A DNA stretch of 64,000 nucleotides from NCBI GenBank assembly GCA_964035575.1, contig OZ037877.1, positions 1,364,001 through 1,428,000 of the forward strand. The letters run 5' to 3'. The position numbers were made by a program, and so were the translations under genes. The DNA is from Rhynchopus sp. YZ270_cl-10. Lineage: Eukaryota > Euglenozoa > Diplonemea > Diplonemida > Diplonemidae. Below the pieces are notes generated by a model. That model was not told the DNA's origin. It saw nothing but the letters and a program-made list of their open reading frames with translations, and ran no database searches. Every line of letters starts with the position of its first letter. Position 1 is the first letter of the stretch. Shown one piece after another: positions 52,571-61,018 of this stretch.

Positions 52571-52680
52571 GGACCCCAGAAATGGGACATCCGTTAAAAT
52601 TGGATCGATACAGAGAAGATTAGCATGGTCCCTGCGCAAGGATGACACGCATTAATCGAGAAAGTATCAACTTTTTTTTT
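52571..52680 (+). ncRNA. U6: U6 snRNA (copy B)
   Basis: Matches 41727-41836 with no difference that I can see, including the upstream block at 52508-52547. Confidence 0.97.
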
Positions 52681-52895
52681 GTCCCCCGGATCACACGTAT
52701 TTTTTACACTGGTGTCTTCTTCATGCTTCCCAGACCAACACATATGTGCAGACATACCCATCACCCACAGGTGGCAAGTGGCAGGCTGCAGTAACCCATT
52801 GAAATATTGGTTTCAAAAAACGACCATATGCTTTATGCTACTGGCATGCTTCCCTGAGCACATACATGTCGAAAGCTGTGTAGAGAAAAAGAGCA

Positions 52896-53012
52896 ACCAA
52901 CGATTTCTAAAGCTACAGTTTCTGTACTTCATTGGTATGGAAGCATGAAGATTACTCTTCTCACACAACTTTGTCAAAACATGGCCGGTTTCGAAAGAGA
53001 CTGGCCTTTTTT
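52896..53012 (+). ncRNA. SL RNA: Spliced-leader RNA gene B5
   Basis: Counterpart of A5; exon 52896-52934. Confidence 0.93.
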
Positions 53013-53159
53013 ACGTTAGCATGATTGTCTTTGTGTGTCTTTGTGCAAAGCAAAAAAAAAACACACACAAGAAGTGAGGATCTTCAAAACCACGTTTTTG
53101 ACCTGACCCACCTCCAACTAGACAACCCTGTCTTGTATTCCGACAATATGGTATCTATT

Positions 53160-53474
53160 GAGCCGGGATGTGTTGGCTGCATCCTGAAACCCCTAGCTTC
53201 TGGGGGGGCAAGCTTCTCCAGAACTGGGCACTCTTTGAGGTGGACCAAAGGCACCTTCAACTTCTGTGTTGATGTGTTGTCCGTGTTAGTCTACTGTCCT
53301 GTTTGCGGCCTTGGTGTAAACCAGGGCAACAATCAGAGTGAAATGGGGTGAACCGGGCCAGGCTGGTCTCACAGAGCAGCTCATAACTCCTGCAGTGGAC
53401 AGTTCAAGGATCGCAGCACAGAGCAGAGTGAGGGTGTTTCCAACTCAATGGCTTGAACTGGAGAAGCGTTTCTT
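53160..53474 (+). ncRNA. 7SL: 7SL (SRP) RNA (copy B)
   Basis: Counterpart of 42316-42630, with promoter block at 53100-53136. Confidence 0.9.
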
Positions 53475-53637
53475 TTTTACATTTTTCCATGTGAACATTG
53501 TTTCCACATCACCATACACATGTGTTGTTGATACACCCCACCACGTTGCCCAGACCATTCCTACCCACATTATTCACCACAAGTGGCATGTTTACCAGCA
53601 CATGTTGGTGCTTAGAGCAATGTTAAGAAAAAGGGCA

Positions 53638-53755
53638 ACCAACGATTTCTAAAGCTACAGTTTCTGTACTTCATTGGTATGGAAGCATGAAGATTATATT
53701 CTTCTCACACAACTTTGTCAAACATGGCCAGCCTCGAAAGAGACTGGCCTTTTTT
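53638..53755 (+). ncRNA. SL RNA: Spliced-leader RNA gene B6
   Basis: Counterpart of A6; exon 53638-53676. Confidence 0.92.
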
Positions 53756-53870
53756 ACGTCACCATGAGAAAAAACATTCACACATATGATGCATGTACAA
53801 AGTGTGTGTCACCCTGACCCACCTCCAACAAGACAACCCTGTCTTGTTTTCCCATACTCTCCCTATGTTT

Positions 53871-54195
53871 GGGTGCTAAGTTAGTGTGCTACTTCGAAAC
53901 CAAACAACTCGTTCAGCAACAGCTAAAACTTGAAAAGACCTTTCTATTTAAGAAAATTCTTTACAATTTTTATGATGCGGTCCTGCTGTTGGGCCTGATA
54001 TGGCCCAAGGCGGAACTACTTTCATATGATGTAAATCCCGTACGTTCGTACAGAATATTACCCATGATGATTATTCTTACATTAGCGTGTAACACTAATT
54101 CTGACTGCGTTCTATTTCACACTTCAAATATTAGAACTGGATGTGGGGCTGCCAGTTTACTGGTGGTCCCGATCCAGCACACAACGCAAGCACCC
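53871..54195 (+). ncRNA. Conserved structured RNA of unknown identity (copy B)
   Basis: Counterpart of 43027-43351, with promoter block at 53812-53847. Confidence 0.8.
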
Positions 54196-54451
54196 TTTTT
54201 TATATTTTCCCACCCAGCACCCCCCCTGTGTCTGTGTTGTTGCCTAAGCATCGCCTTTTACAGGCTTCCTTGCAGGGAGTGTTCGGTCAAGTGATAGTGA
54301 TGAAGAAGGACAGGGGCGAGTTTTCTCGTGAAATGCTTTGAAGCCTCTGACATTGAGAGGCTCGCTCCGACCTCTGTTTTTAATAACCCACATCACAGTG
54401 GTAACCACTGTGTATGTATGGTATGTATGGTATGTTTGTTTTTGTTTTGTT

Positions 54452-54647
54452 AAAAAAGAGGGTATGCCACTCCTGGATGTTGTGCAGCTCCAGGGCAACA
54501 TGTGTGAACGGACCAGGTTGCCCTGGCGACCCGTCACCCCAATGAGAAATTGCGTTAATATCATCAGTGCACAAGGCACTGTATCAGATATTAAGCTGAT
54601 AAGAACAGATAATACACTTGATCTTAGCCAAAAGGCCGAGAAGGTAT
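54452..54647 (-). ncRNA. U2: U2 snRNA (copy B)
   Basis: Counterpart of 43608-43803, with the SL-type box at 54689-54698. Confidence 0.96.
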
Positions 54648-55019
54648 GACTTCTTTTTAGTCCATACCGAATTCGACACCCATGTACAGGGAAGCATGAT
54701 TATGATCAATATTACTAGGAAACAACAAGGCAAGCAGATTACACACCCATGTCACAGGGAAGTAAGCGAAGGTGATGATCAATCTTATTAGTAAAAACAA
54801 GGCCGCCGAAGCAGCTACACAAATTGCCAATGTGGCAACGCCGAAGCGGCCCATGGCGGGAATTGGGTAGTTTTCAACCAGCAATCTCTCCACAGCGTCC
54901 CTATTTGGTCATTGCTTATGGAATTATCCCGAGCGCAAGAATACCTCCTTTTCTCCCAGTCGTGTCACAAAGCTATGTCAACAGGGAAGCGTGTTGGGGT
55001 GGTAACATAAAGACACCAC

Positions 55020-55412
55020 GTAAAGCTAACACACCAGAACTACCACCACCAATGTGCCTCCCTGTAGACATCTGTGCAGCCGATAGGTGGAACAAACAAG
55101 GGCAAGACTGTACTCTACACAGGATCTGTTTTTGAGTGCATTCGTGTTGAAGATTGTTTTCTTCGGCACAAGACCAAAGCTGGATGATGACATAGGTTGG
55201 GCATGTGCAGCATGAGCACTTGCGATGATTGTCACATACTTCTTGTATTGTTTTGTCTCTCCCCTGTATGGCGCAGGGAAGAGTACCAGGCACAGCCCTT
55301 CCACTTACAGCTTGTTTTTAAGAAAAACCTCAAAAAAGGCTTCACATTACTTTTTTCACCTTCAAGGACATCTTGATCAATCAAGAAGTTACCACACTAT
55401 CCTCGCTCTCAA
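55020..55412. other. Single-copy spacer after the duplication
   Basis: No identified gene. 55262-55290 can form a 10-bp hairpin (CTCTCCCCTG with CAGGGAAGAG, one mismatch), and GATGATGA and GCGATGATT boxes lie upstream. Confidence 0.4.
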
Positions 55413-55422
55413 CATGCTTCCA
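55413..55422 (+). promoter_or_regulatory. SL/snRNA-type upstream box of U5
   Basis: CATGCTTCCA, ends 42 nt before 55464. Confidence 0.7.
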
Positions 55423-55463
55423 TGTGTAGCAAAGTGCATACAGCAATAGAACAAAACAGAGCC

Positions 55464-55580
55464 ATATCACGGTTCTTGCCCATATCGAACTCATCTTTCG
55501 CCTTTTACTAAAGATGACCGTGGGTAAGAGCCACTAAGTGAAAGCATAATTTTTGAAGGGGCCTTTGTGTCTCATCTGTT
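55464..55580 (+). ncRNA. U5: U5 snRNA
   Basis: Loop 1 is exact: TCTTTCGCCTTTTACTAAAG at about 55494-55513, which aligns exon ends in the spliceosome. Stem arms TCTTGCCC/GGGTAAGA flank it. Sm site ATAATTTTTGAAG at about 55546-55558. The 5' end ATATCACGG is set by the 42-nt spacing from the upstream box. The 3' end is approximate. Confidence 0.92.
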
Positions 55581-55599
55581 TTTAAGTCTTGACAACCAC

Positions 55600-55609
55600 T
55601 ACGCTTCCC
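55600..55609 (+). promoter_or_regulatory. SL/snRNA-type upstream box of U1
   Basis: TACGCTTCCC, ends 42 nt before 55651. Confidence 0.65.
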
Positions 55610-55650
55610 TGAAGGTGTTGGAGTTTCGCATGTTGTTAAACTCAGCTAGA

Positions 55651-55811
55651 GGTTACATACCTTACTGGTGTCTGACCTGATCAACAAGGGCGTCGACACA
55701 CCAGTGGCCCTTGCATTGCACTGCGCAGGGGATACTGGTGGCACTAGCTTCGGCTGGCTTGCACAGTGAAATTTTTGACAGCGGCGGTGCTGTGCTTTGC
55801 ACAAACCCGCC
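55651..55811 (+). ncRNA. U1: U1 snRNA with an altered 5' arm
   Basis: Recognised by the stem-loop II loop ATTGCACTGC (human ATTGCACTCC, the U1A site), the stem-loop I sequence TGATCAACAAGG (human TGATCACGAAGG), the Sm site GAAATTTTTGACA and a 3' hairpin (GGCGGTGCTGTGC ... GCACAAACCCGCC) before T5. The 5' arm is GGTTACATACC instead of ATACTTACCTG. It is complementary to GGTATGTAACC and so fits the GTATG donors of the formin intron and SL RNA. Confidence 0.8.
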
Positions 55812-55816
55812 TTTTT

Positions 55817-56100
55817 AAACAAACAAACAAACCAAAACAAACGTGATCACACAAACCATCATGTTACCCAGTAAACCCAGTAAACCCAGCACACTGGTCT
55901 AGAGGGATCGACCACTGAGTGGTGACCTGTGAGCACACAGGCACCTGCTCCGATGCAGTAGTGCAGCGCACTAAGTGCTGTGCTAAGGACTGGCCAAACT
56001 TGTTAAACCTGCTGACCCACAAACCGGTTTTCACAACCGAAGCAAAAACAAGCTCAGAAATAAAAAGCTCTTCAAAGGTTTTCGAACCTGACTCAGTATT
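55817..56100. other. Spacer between U1 and 5S
   Basis: No gene. 56039-56083 recurs at 56794-56838, 18 nt upstream of the next 5S gene. Confidence 0.5.
56039..56083 (+). promoter_or_regulatory. Conserved block upstream of 5S (copy 1)
   Basis: GAAGCAAAAACAAGCTCAG and following bases, identical to 56794-56838 and at the same distance from the 5S start. Could be a promoter element or just a duplicated flank. Confidence 0.45.
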
Positions 56101-56219
56101 GGATTCGGCCATACTCTGGTGAATGCACCTCATCCCGCCTGATTTGAGAAGTTAAGCACCAGCAGGCCTGGATAGTACTGGCGTGGGTGACCAGCTGGGA
56201 AGTCCGGGTGCTTGAATCC
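56101..56219 (+). rRNA. 5S rRNA: 5S ribosomal RNA
   Basis: 119 nt, GGATTCGGCC start and TTGAATCC end pair with each other; internal control region intact. A T5 run follows. Confidence 0.94.
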
Positions 56220-56263
56220 TTTTTGCTTTTCTTCCGTGTTGGTGTGTGGTTTTAGGACATCCA

Positions 56264-56301
56264 GACCCTGACCCACCTCCAACAAGACAACCCTGTCTTG
56301 T
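56264..56301 (+). promoter_or_regulatory. Orphan Pol III-type upstream promoter block
   Basis: Near-perfect copy of the block found before U6, 7SL and the 325-nt RNA. It predicts an RNA start near 56325, where no known RNA is recognised. Confidence 0.6.
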
Positions 56302-56336
56302 ATCCCTGTGTTTGTTGCACTATCCAGAGAGCAGAA

Positions 56337-56708
56337 ATGAGGGGAGACTACACCACCGACGGTGCTTCAGCCTACAGGAGCATGCTGGAATGTGAATGCT
56401 GCATGACAGCATTCACAATTTCACCTTTGGTGAGATGGAGATGAGCGCAAAGGTGCAAAAATGCACAACAAAAACTGAGGAAGAGGCATCCATACTCCCC
56501 AGAAGGGACGTGCGCACCTGCAGCCAAAAATTCTCCTGTGCTTAATATCATGCGCGCTGGGGATGCCGAAATAGCTAAACTGTTGCAAGAAGTGGGACTA
56601 ATTCCCAGGCAGTTGCCCTGTACAACATGCAAGTCCACAATGCCAGAAACACTGTACTGGACACCAAGATACTCCAAGAAGATCGCAAACTGGCCTTATT
56701 TTAGGTGA
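56337..56708 (+). pseudogene. Possible DNA-transposase remnants (ISXO2/Merlin-like)
   Basis: 56550-56708 can be read as 52 residues with LLQEVGLIPRQLPCTTCKST, resembling the N-terminal zinc segment of ISXO2/Merlin transposases. 56337-56400 can be read as GDYTTDGASAYRSM, resembling the TDG-AY motif around a catalytic Asp. The order is reversed relative to the family, so this is scrambled debris at best. Confidence 0.3.
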
Positions 56709-56793
56709 AATGACCTAATGCAGAGTGCAGCGGAACAGGGGAGACAAATAAAGTTTCCTGTACCATGCAACACCCAAGACCTTTTGCACAAGT

Positions 56794-56838
56794 GAAGCAA
56801 AAACAAGCTCAGAAATAAAAAGCTCTTCAAAGGTTTTC
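56794..56838 (+). promoter_or_regulatory. Conserved block upstream of 5S (copy 2)
   Basis: Identical to 56039-56083. Confidence 0.45.
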
Positions 56839-56855
56839 CACCCAGACCCATTATT

Positions 56856-56974
56856 GGATTCGGCCATACTCTGGTGAATACACCTCATCCCGCCTGATTT
56901 GAGAAGTTAAGCACCAGCAGGCCTGGATAGTACTGGCGTGGGTGACCAGCTGGGAAGTCCGGGTGCTTGAATCC
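56856..56974 (+). rRNA. 5S rRNA: 5S ribosomal RNA
   Basis: 119 nt, complete, followed by T6. Confidence 0.95.
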
Positions 56975-57057
56975 TTTTTTCCTTATTTGTGGTGTAACAC
57001 ACAGAAGTTGGTTGAAAAGTGAACTGATAGTATTCAGCGCAAAGCATGATTATTGAA

Positions 57058-57129
57058 GGGTATATAGCTCAGTGGTAGAGCATTCGGCTGCAGTCCGAAC
57101 GGTCCCTGGTTCGAACCCGGGTGTGCCCT
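57058..57129 (+). tRNA. tRNA-Cys(GCA)
   Basis: Acceptor GGGTATA/TGTGCCC, loop CTGCAGT. Confidence 0.95.
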
Positions 57130-57230
57130 CTCTTTTTGTTTCAAGACCAGATTTTCTCTTGAGTGTTACTTCTCCCTTTTTGGTTTTGAATTCCATCCCC
57201 ACCTTGTAAAGATTCGTTTAAGAAATGTAA

Positions 57231-57303
57231 GGGGGTTTAGCTCAAATGGTAGAGCGCTCGCTCAGCATGCGAGAGGTAGAGGGATCGATACCCTCAATCT
57301 CCA
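57231..57303 (+). tRNA. tRNA-Ala(AGC), encodes C33
   Basis: Acceptor GGGGGTT/AATCTCC with G3-T70; anticodon stem CTCGC/GCGAG, loop TCAGCAT. Confidence 0.94.
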
Positions 57304-57394
57304 AACATTTTTTGGCTTGGAAACACTGTTGTGATATTTCCAGATCTCGATTCTTTTTGGTACCAAAGAAAAAGAAGGAAGCGACAGAATTGTA

Positions 57395-57466
57395 TCTCCT
57401 ATGGTGTAGTGGTTAGCACTCGAGACTCTGAATCTCGCGACCGCGGTTCGAATCCGCGTAGGAGAA
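57395..57466 (+). tRNA. tRNA-Gln(CTG)
   Basis: Acceptor TCTCCTA/TAGGAGA, loop CTCTGAA. Confidence 0.95.
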
Positions 57467-57559
57467 CTTTCCTTTTTCTCCGTTTCGTCCCTTGTTATTC
57501 TCCTCTGTGACTGGTTGAAACGCATTCCCACTTCCATATTCTTGTTGGCTTTTATTGAA

Positions 57560-57641
57560 GGCGAGATGGCCGAGTGGTCTAAGGCGCCAGGTTAAGGCCC
57601 TGGTCCCTTCGGGGGCGTGGGTTCAAACCCCACTCTCGTCA
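57560..57641 (+). tRNA. tRNA-Leu(AAG)
   Basis: Class II; acceptor GGCGAGA/TCTCGTC, loop TTAAGGC. Confidence 0.95.
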
Positions 57642-57730
57642 CTTGTTATTCTTTTTCATTTTCATTTTCAATCTATCCCTTTTGTTTTGTTTTCAAGATT
57701 GTGCAAAACACAAAAAGCACACTTGTCAGG

Positions 57731-57803
57731 TCCTCCTTGGCGCAGTCGGTAGCGCGTCAGGCTGTTAACCTGCAGGTCGTTGGTTCGAACCCAACAGGAG
57801 GAG
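57731..57803 (+). tRNA. tRNA-Asn(GTT)
   Basis: Acceptor TCCTCCT/AGGAGGA, loop CTGTTAA. Identical to the gene at 63284. Confidence 0.95.
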
Positions 57804-57862
57804 ACTTTTTTCCCTTCTCAAACCATTTTCTGTTCTTTGCAAAAGTCATAAAAAACTGGGAA

Positions 57863-57944
57863 GGCGAGATGGCCGAGCGGTCTAAGGCGCCAGGTTTAGG
57901 CCCTGGTCTCTTCGGAGGCGTGGGTTCAAACCCCACTCTCGTCA
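57863..57944 (+). tRNA. tRNA-Leu(TAG)
   Basis: Class II; acceptor GGCGAGA/TCTCGTC, loop TTTAGGC. Close paralogue of the Leu(AAG) gene. Confidence 0.95.
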
Positions 57945-58008
57945 CGTTATTACCATTTTTCCGCAGAAAACCCACCTCTTGTGGAAAACAGTTCCGGTCA
58001 TTATTGTA

Positions 58009-58081
58009 GCAGCTATCGTCTAGTGGTTAGGACGCTCGCCTCACACGCGAGAGATCGTCGGTTCAATCCCGACTAGCTGTA
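58009..58081 (+). tRNA. tRNA-Val(CAC)
   Basis: Acceptor GCAGCTA/TAGCTGT, loop CTCACAC. Confidence 0.94.
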
Positions 58082-58171
58082 ATTTCTTTTTGAACTTTCC
58101 TTCACATTTTCGTTCAATGCAACGATCGAAAAGATGTCCCCATGCAGATAATAGTTTTGCCTACTATCAGA

Positions 58172-58243
58172 TCCGCTGTAGTATAGTGGTTAGAACAGCC
58201 GGCTCTCACCCGGCAGACCGGGGTTCAATTCCCCGCAGCGGAA
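58172..58243 (+). tRNA. tRNA-Glu(CTC)
   Basis: Acceptor TCCGCTG/CAGCGGA, loop CTCTCAC. Confidence 0.95.
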
Positions 58244-58337
58244 AATACTTTTTTTTAGACCAAGTTTTGGAGAGAAGAATTTCTGACTTTTGAATATTAA
58301 CGCCATCATGTAAATCTGGATGAAGAAAATAATCAGT

Positions 58338-58409
58338 GGCTTAGTGGTCTAGTGGCATGATTCTCGCTTCGGGTGCGAGAGGTCCAGGGTTCGATTCCCT
58401 GCTGAGCCC
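58338..58409 (+). tRNA. tRNA-Pro(CGG)
   Basis: Acceptor GGCTTAG/CTGAGCC, loop TTCGGGT. Confidence 0.95.
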
Positions 58410-58623
58410 CTCTTTTTATTTAGGTAGTTTCTTGCTTGGGAATTGTTTAGAAAAATTATTTCCACATCTTTTCGACCACCAAAATCCCAAGATGAAGAAG
58501 TTTGGAAAAGTGCATTTTTGTGAAAGTATTTTGCCATATCTTTGTTGTCACCAAAATCCCAAGATGGTGAGAGAATCTTGAAAAATCATTTTCCATATTT
58601 TCACTTCCCAGTGAAAAAGAGAA

Positions 58624-58696
58624 TACCCATGGTGGGGATCGAACCCACAATCTTTCGCTTAGGAAGCGAACGCCTTATCCATTGGGCTACACGGGC
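58624..58696 (-). tRNA. tRNA-Arg(CCT)
   Basis: Acceptor GCCCGTG/CATGGGT, loop TTCCTAA. Confidence 0.94.
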
Positions 58697-58802
58697 CTAA
58701 TAGTTTTACCTTCTTTCCTTTTCTCTGGGGTGGTCAAATTTAGGACAAGAGACTTTTCTGCATGACCACCCCACAATGATTCTTTGGTTTAAATGAATGT
58801 GA

Positions 58803-58875
58803 GCCTCCCTAGCTCAGTCGGTAGAGCGCAAGGCCCTTAACCTTGTGGTCGCGGGTTCGAGCCCCGCGGGAGGTG
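58803..58875 (+). tRNA. tRNA-Lys(CTT), encodes C33
   Basis: Acceptor GCCTCCC/GGGAGGT, anticodon stem CAAGG/CCTTG, loop CCCTTAA. Identical copy at 63914 on the other strand. Confidence 0.94.
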
Positions 58876-59214
58876 CTTTTCTTTTTGAATGTTCACGATT
58901 TTGCAGGTTTCTGAGATTTTGAGGCAAATGAAAACCAAAAAATATTTCCTCCACTTGATCTCAGTTCTGTTTCGTTGGCAAGTTGAGAGTGGAATTTGGG
59001 TGAAAATATGTGTTTTCCGAACCAACACAGGACTCCCACCGACCGGTGTAGGTTTTGCGTTCAACCAGGTGTGAACTGCTTCCACTCGCGAAAAGTGCCA
59101 GACCCTTTTGCTGGGGATAGCACGTTTCAGCCCCACAACTTATCTCCTTTCTGGGCATGTCCAGTGTGCTCAGCTGCCGCTTCTTGGCGACTCACCAGTA
59201 CAGAGTGGTGGAAT
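58876..59214. other. Spacer, no supported gene
   Basis: AT-rich with GC-richer part at 59020-59210. The flank 59160-59186 resembles 59629-59655 (TCCAGTG...CTCAG-TG-CGCTTCTT type). Confidence 0.4.
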
Positions 59215-59540
59215 CCAGCACAGAATGGAATGGCTGGGAAATCCTTAGCAATCCATAATTCAGATGGAAAAACTCCTGACCCGGCTATTGAATTTTCGGA
59301 TCATTTTCTCAGTCACAATGCAAGCACAGAATGGAAACCAAAACCAAGCACAGAATGGAACACGGCTATAAGACTCCAGCCATTCCATTCTGTGCTGGTT
59401 TTTCGTTTCCATTCTGTGCTTGCATTGTGACTGAGAAAATGATCTGAAAATTCAATACCCGGGTCAGGAGTTTTTTTTTCCACTCCTAACAAATCCTTAC
59501 AGTAAGCCTATAAGTCTCCAGCCATTCCATTCTGTGCTGG
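59215..59540. mobile_element. Foldback/MITE-like inverted-repeat element
   Basis: Perfect 23-bp terminal inverted repeats (CCAGCACAGAATGGAATGG ... and complement) at 59215-59237 and 59518-59540, with a third internal copy at 59376-59398. The arms also share long inverted homology around GATCATTTTCTCAGTCACAA. No coding capacity. Confidence 0.7.
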
Positions 59541-59693
59541 TTTTTGGAGCCCATTCTGTGAGCACTCGCTCGGGCCTGTACTGGAGTATAGCGGCCAGGC
59601 CATCTCCCTTCTGCGTTCCTGCCTGTCACATCCAGTGCTCAGTTGCTGCTTCTTCAGCACAACCGCATCACATCACATCACCAAAAAATAGAA

Positions 59694-59765
59694 AGGCAAC
59701 TGGGGGGATCGAACCCCCGACCCTTGGTTTACAAGACCAATGCTCTGCCACTGAGCTAAATCGCC
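59694..59765 (-). tRNA. tRNA-Thr(TGT)
   Basis: Acceptor GGCGATT/AGTTGCC, loop CTTGTAA. Confidence 0.95.
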
Positions 59766-59847
59766 GCTGATTAAGATGCTTTTGCTGTTTCTCCTGCGAA
59801 GAAGTTTTTCAAGACAACACAGAAAGGAAAGTGTGTAAAAAAAGAAA

Positions 59848-59918
59848 TGACCCTAGACGGAATCGAACCGCCGTTGATGGATTTGGAATCCATAGTGCTA
59901 CCGCTACACCATAGGGCC
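59848..59918 (-). tRNA. tRNA-Trp(CCA)
   Basis: Acceptor GGCCCTA/TAGGGTC, loop TTCCAAA. Confidence 0.94.
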
Positions 59919-60003
59919 CATGATTTAGGGCTTCAATGCGTTTAGCATGAAGGTGGAAATTTTGCTGAAAATCCCACACAAAGGAAAAAGACACACAAAA
60001 AAG

Positions 60004-60076
60004 TGCGAGGTGCCAGGATCGAACTGACGACCTTAGGATTATGGGACCTACGCGCTCCCGACTGCGCCAACCTCGC
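60004..60076 (-). tRNA. tRNA-Met(CAT), elongator type, encodes C33
   Basis: Acceptor GCGAGGT/ACCTCGC, loop CCCATAA, body and variable loop like elongator Met (AAGGTCGT, then TTCGATC). The base pair next to the loop is T-T. Confidence 0.88.
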
Positions 60077-60200
60077 CTTGATATTATCGTATCATTAAGA
60101 AATACATGGGGTGCAAATTTCTACAGGTTTGTGTGGCAAAAAAATTTTTTTGAGCCAAAAAATTTTATGGGCTTCTGTGAAAACAATGACAGTTGTAGAA

Positions 60201-60284
60201 CCTCTCGTAGCTCAATTGGTAGAGCGCTCGACTGTAGAATACTCGGTTATCGAGCGGTCGCTGGTTCGATTCCGGCCGAGAGGA
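60201..60284 (+). tRNA. tRNA-Tyr(GTA) with 11-nt intron
   Basis: Acceptor CCTCTCG/CGAGAGG, anticodon stem CTCGA/TCGAG with 18 nt between the strands. Seven make the loop (anticodon GTA) and 11 are an intron after base 37, the length known in trypanosome tRNA-Tyr. Confidence 0.94.
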
Positions 60285-60361
60285 TTTTTTTCGTTTTCGT
60301 GTTCCAGATTATTTTCTGCAAACAGATGACTGCCTAAAAACAAAGAACGGTGAGAATTACA

Positions 60362-60443
60362 GCAGTCGTATCCAAGTGGTTACGGAGGTGGACTAGAAAT
60401 CCATTGGGCTCTGCCCGCGCAGGTTCAAGTCCTGCCGACTGCG
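60362..60443 (+). tRNA. tRNA-Ser(AGA)
   Basis: Class II; acceptor GCAGTCG/CGACTGC, loop CTAGAAA. Close paralogue of Ser(CGA) at 24162. Confidence 0.95.
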
Positions 60444-60541
60444 ATTCATTTTTTGTTCACAAATTTTCGTGCATTTTCGTCGTTTCTGTGCTCATTTTAG
60501 ACCATTTTGATGCGCGAAAATAAATCAGAGTGAAGATTGTA

Positions 60542-60613
60542 TCCTCGGTAGTATAGAGGTCAGTATTTCCGCCTGTCACGCGGAAGACCCGGGTTCAATT
60601 CCCGGCCGGGGAA
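60542..60613 (+). tRNA. tRNA-Asp(GTC)
   Basis: Acceptor TCCTCGG/CCGGGGA, loop CTGTCAC. Confidence 0.95.
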
Positions 60614-60675
60614 TTCTTTTTTGTACAGGGCTCCCACTCATTGTTTCGTTTCTTTTCTGATGAAAATCAAATCAG

Positions 60676-60748
60676 GCCCCGTTGGCGCAATGGATAGCGC
60701 GTTGGACTTCGAATCCAAAGGTTGCGGGTTCGAGTCCCGCACGGGGTT
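60676..60748 (+). tRNA. tRNA-Arg(TCG)
   Basis: Acceptor GCCCCGT/ACGGGGT, loop CTTCGAA. Confidence 0.95.
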
Positions 60749-61018
60749 AACTTTTTGAACATTGTTTTTTTGAACTTTTTTGAAAACACAAAAAAGTGAG
60801 GTTGGTGTCAAGTGAAATCACAGTGGAACAACAGATACAAATTTGGGTCCAGTGGGAAGGGGTCTCCCAGGAATTTTGGATTTTTTGGCAGTCAACCCAT
60901 CCAGAAGAACCTTAAAAAATCTTGGGAAAAACTTGAAAACTGGAAATTCTTTGAAAAGCTGACATTTCAGAATTTTTTTCTGAACATGAAAATTTTACTT
61001 CCTCCTAAAAAAAAGAAC

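Larger units (their letters stand above)
44176..55019. repeat. Segmental duplication, copy B
   Basis: Second tandem copy; the A/B junction at 44175 falls inside a 401-bp unit at a GTAAA microhomology, and B ends at 55019 at the same sequence (CACCACGTAAA). Confidence 0.92.

Noticed and set aside
53025-53652. Open frames of 104-108 codons over the 7SL genes
   Set aside because: They translate 7SL RNA and its flank.
55651-55811. Reading this gene as U4
   Set aside because: No sequences complementary to the U6 stems I and II (TGCTAAT, TTGCGCAG); the stem-loop II loop ATTGCACTGC is U1-specific.
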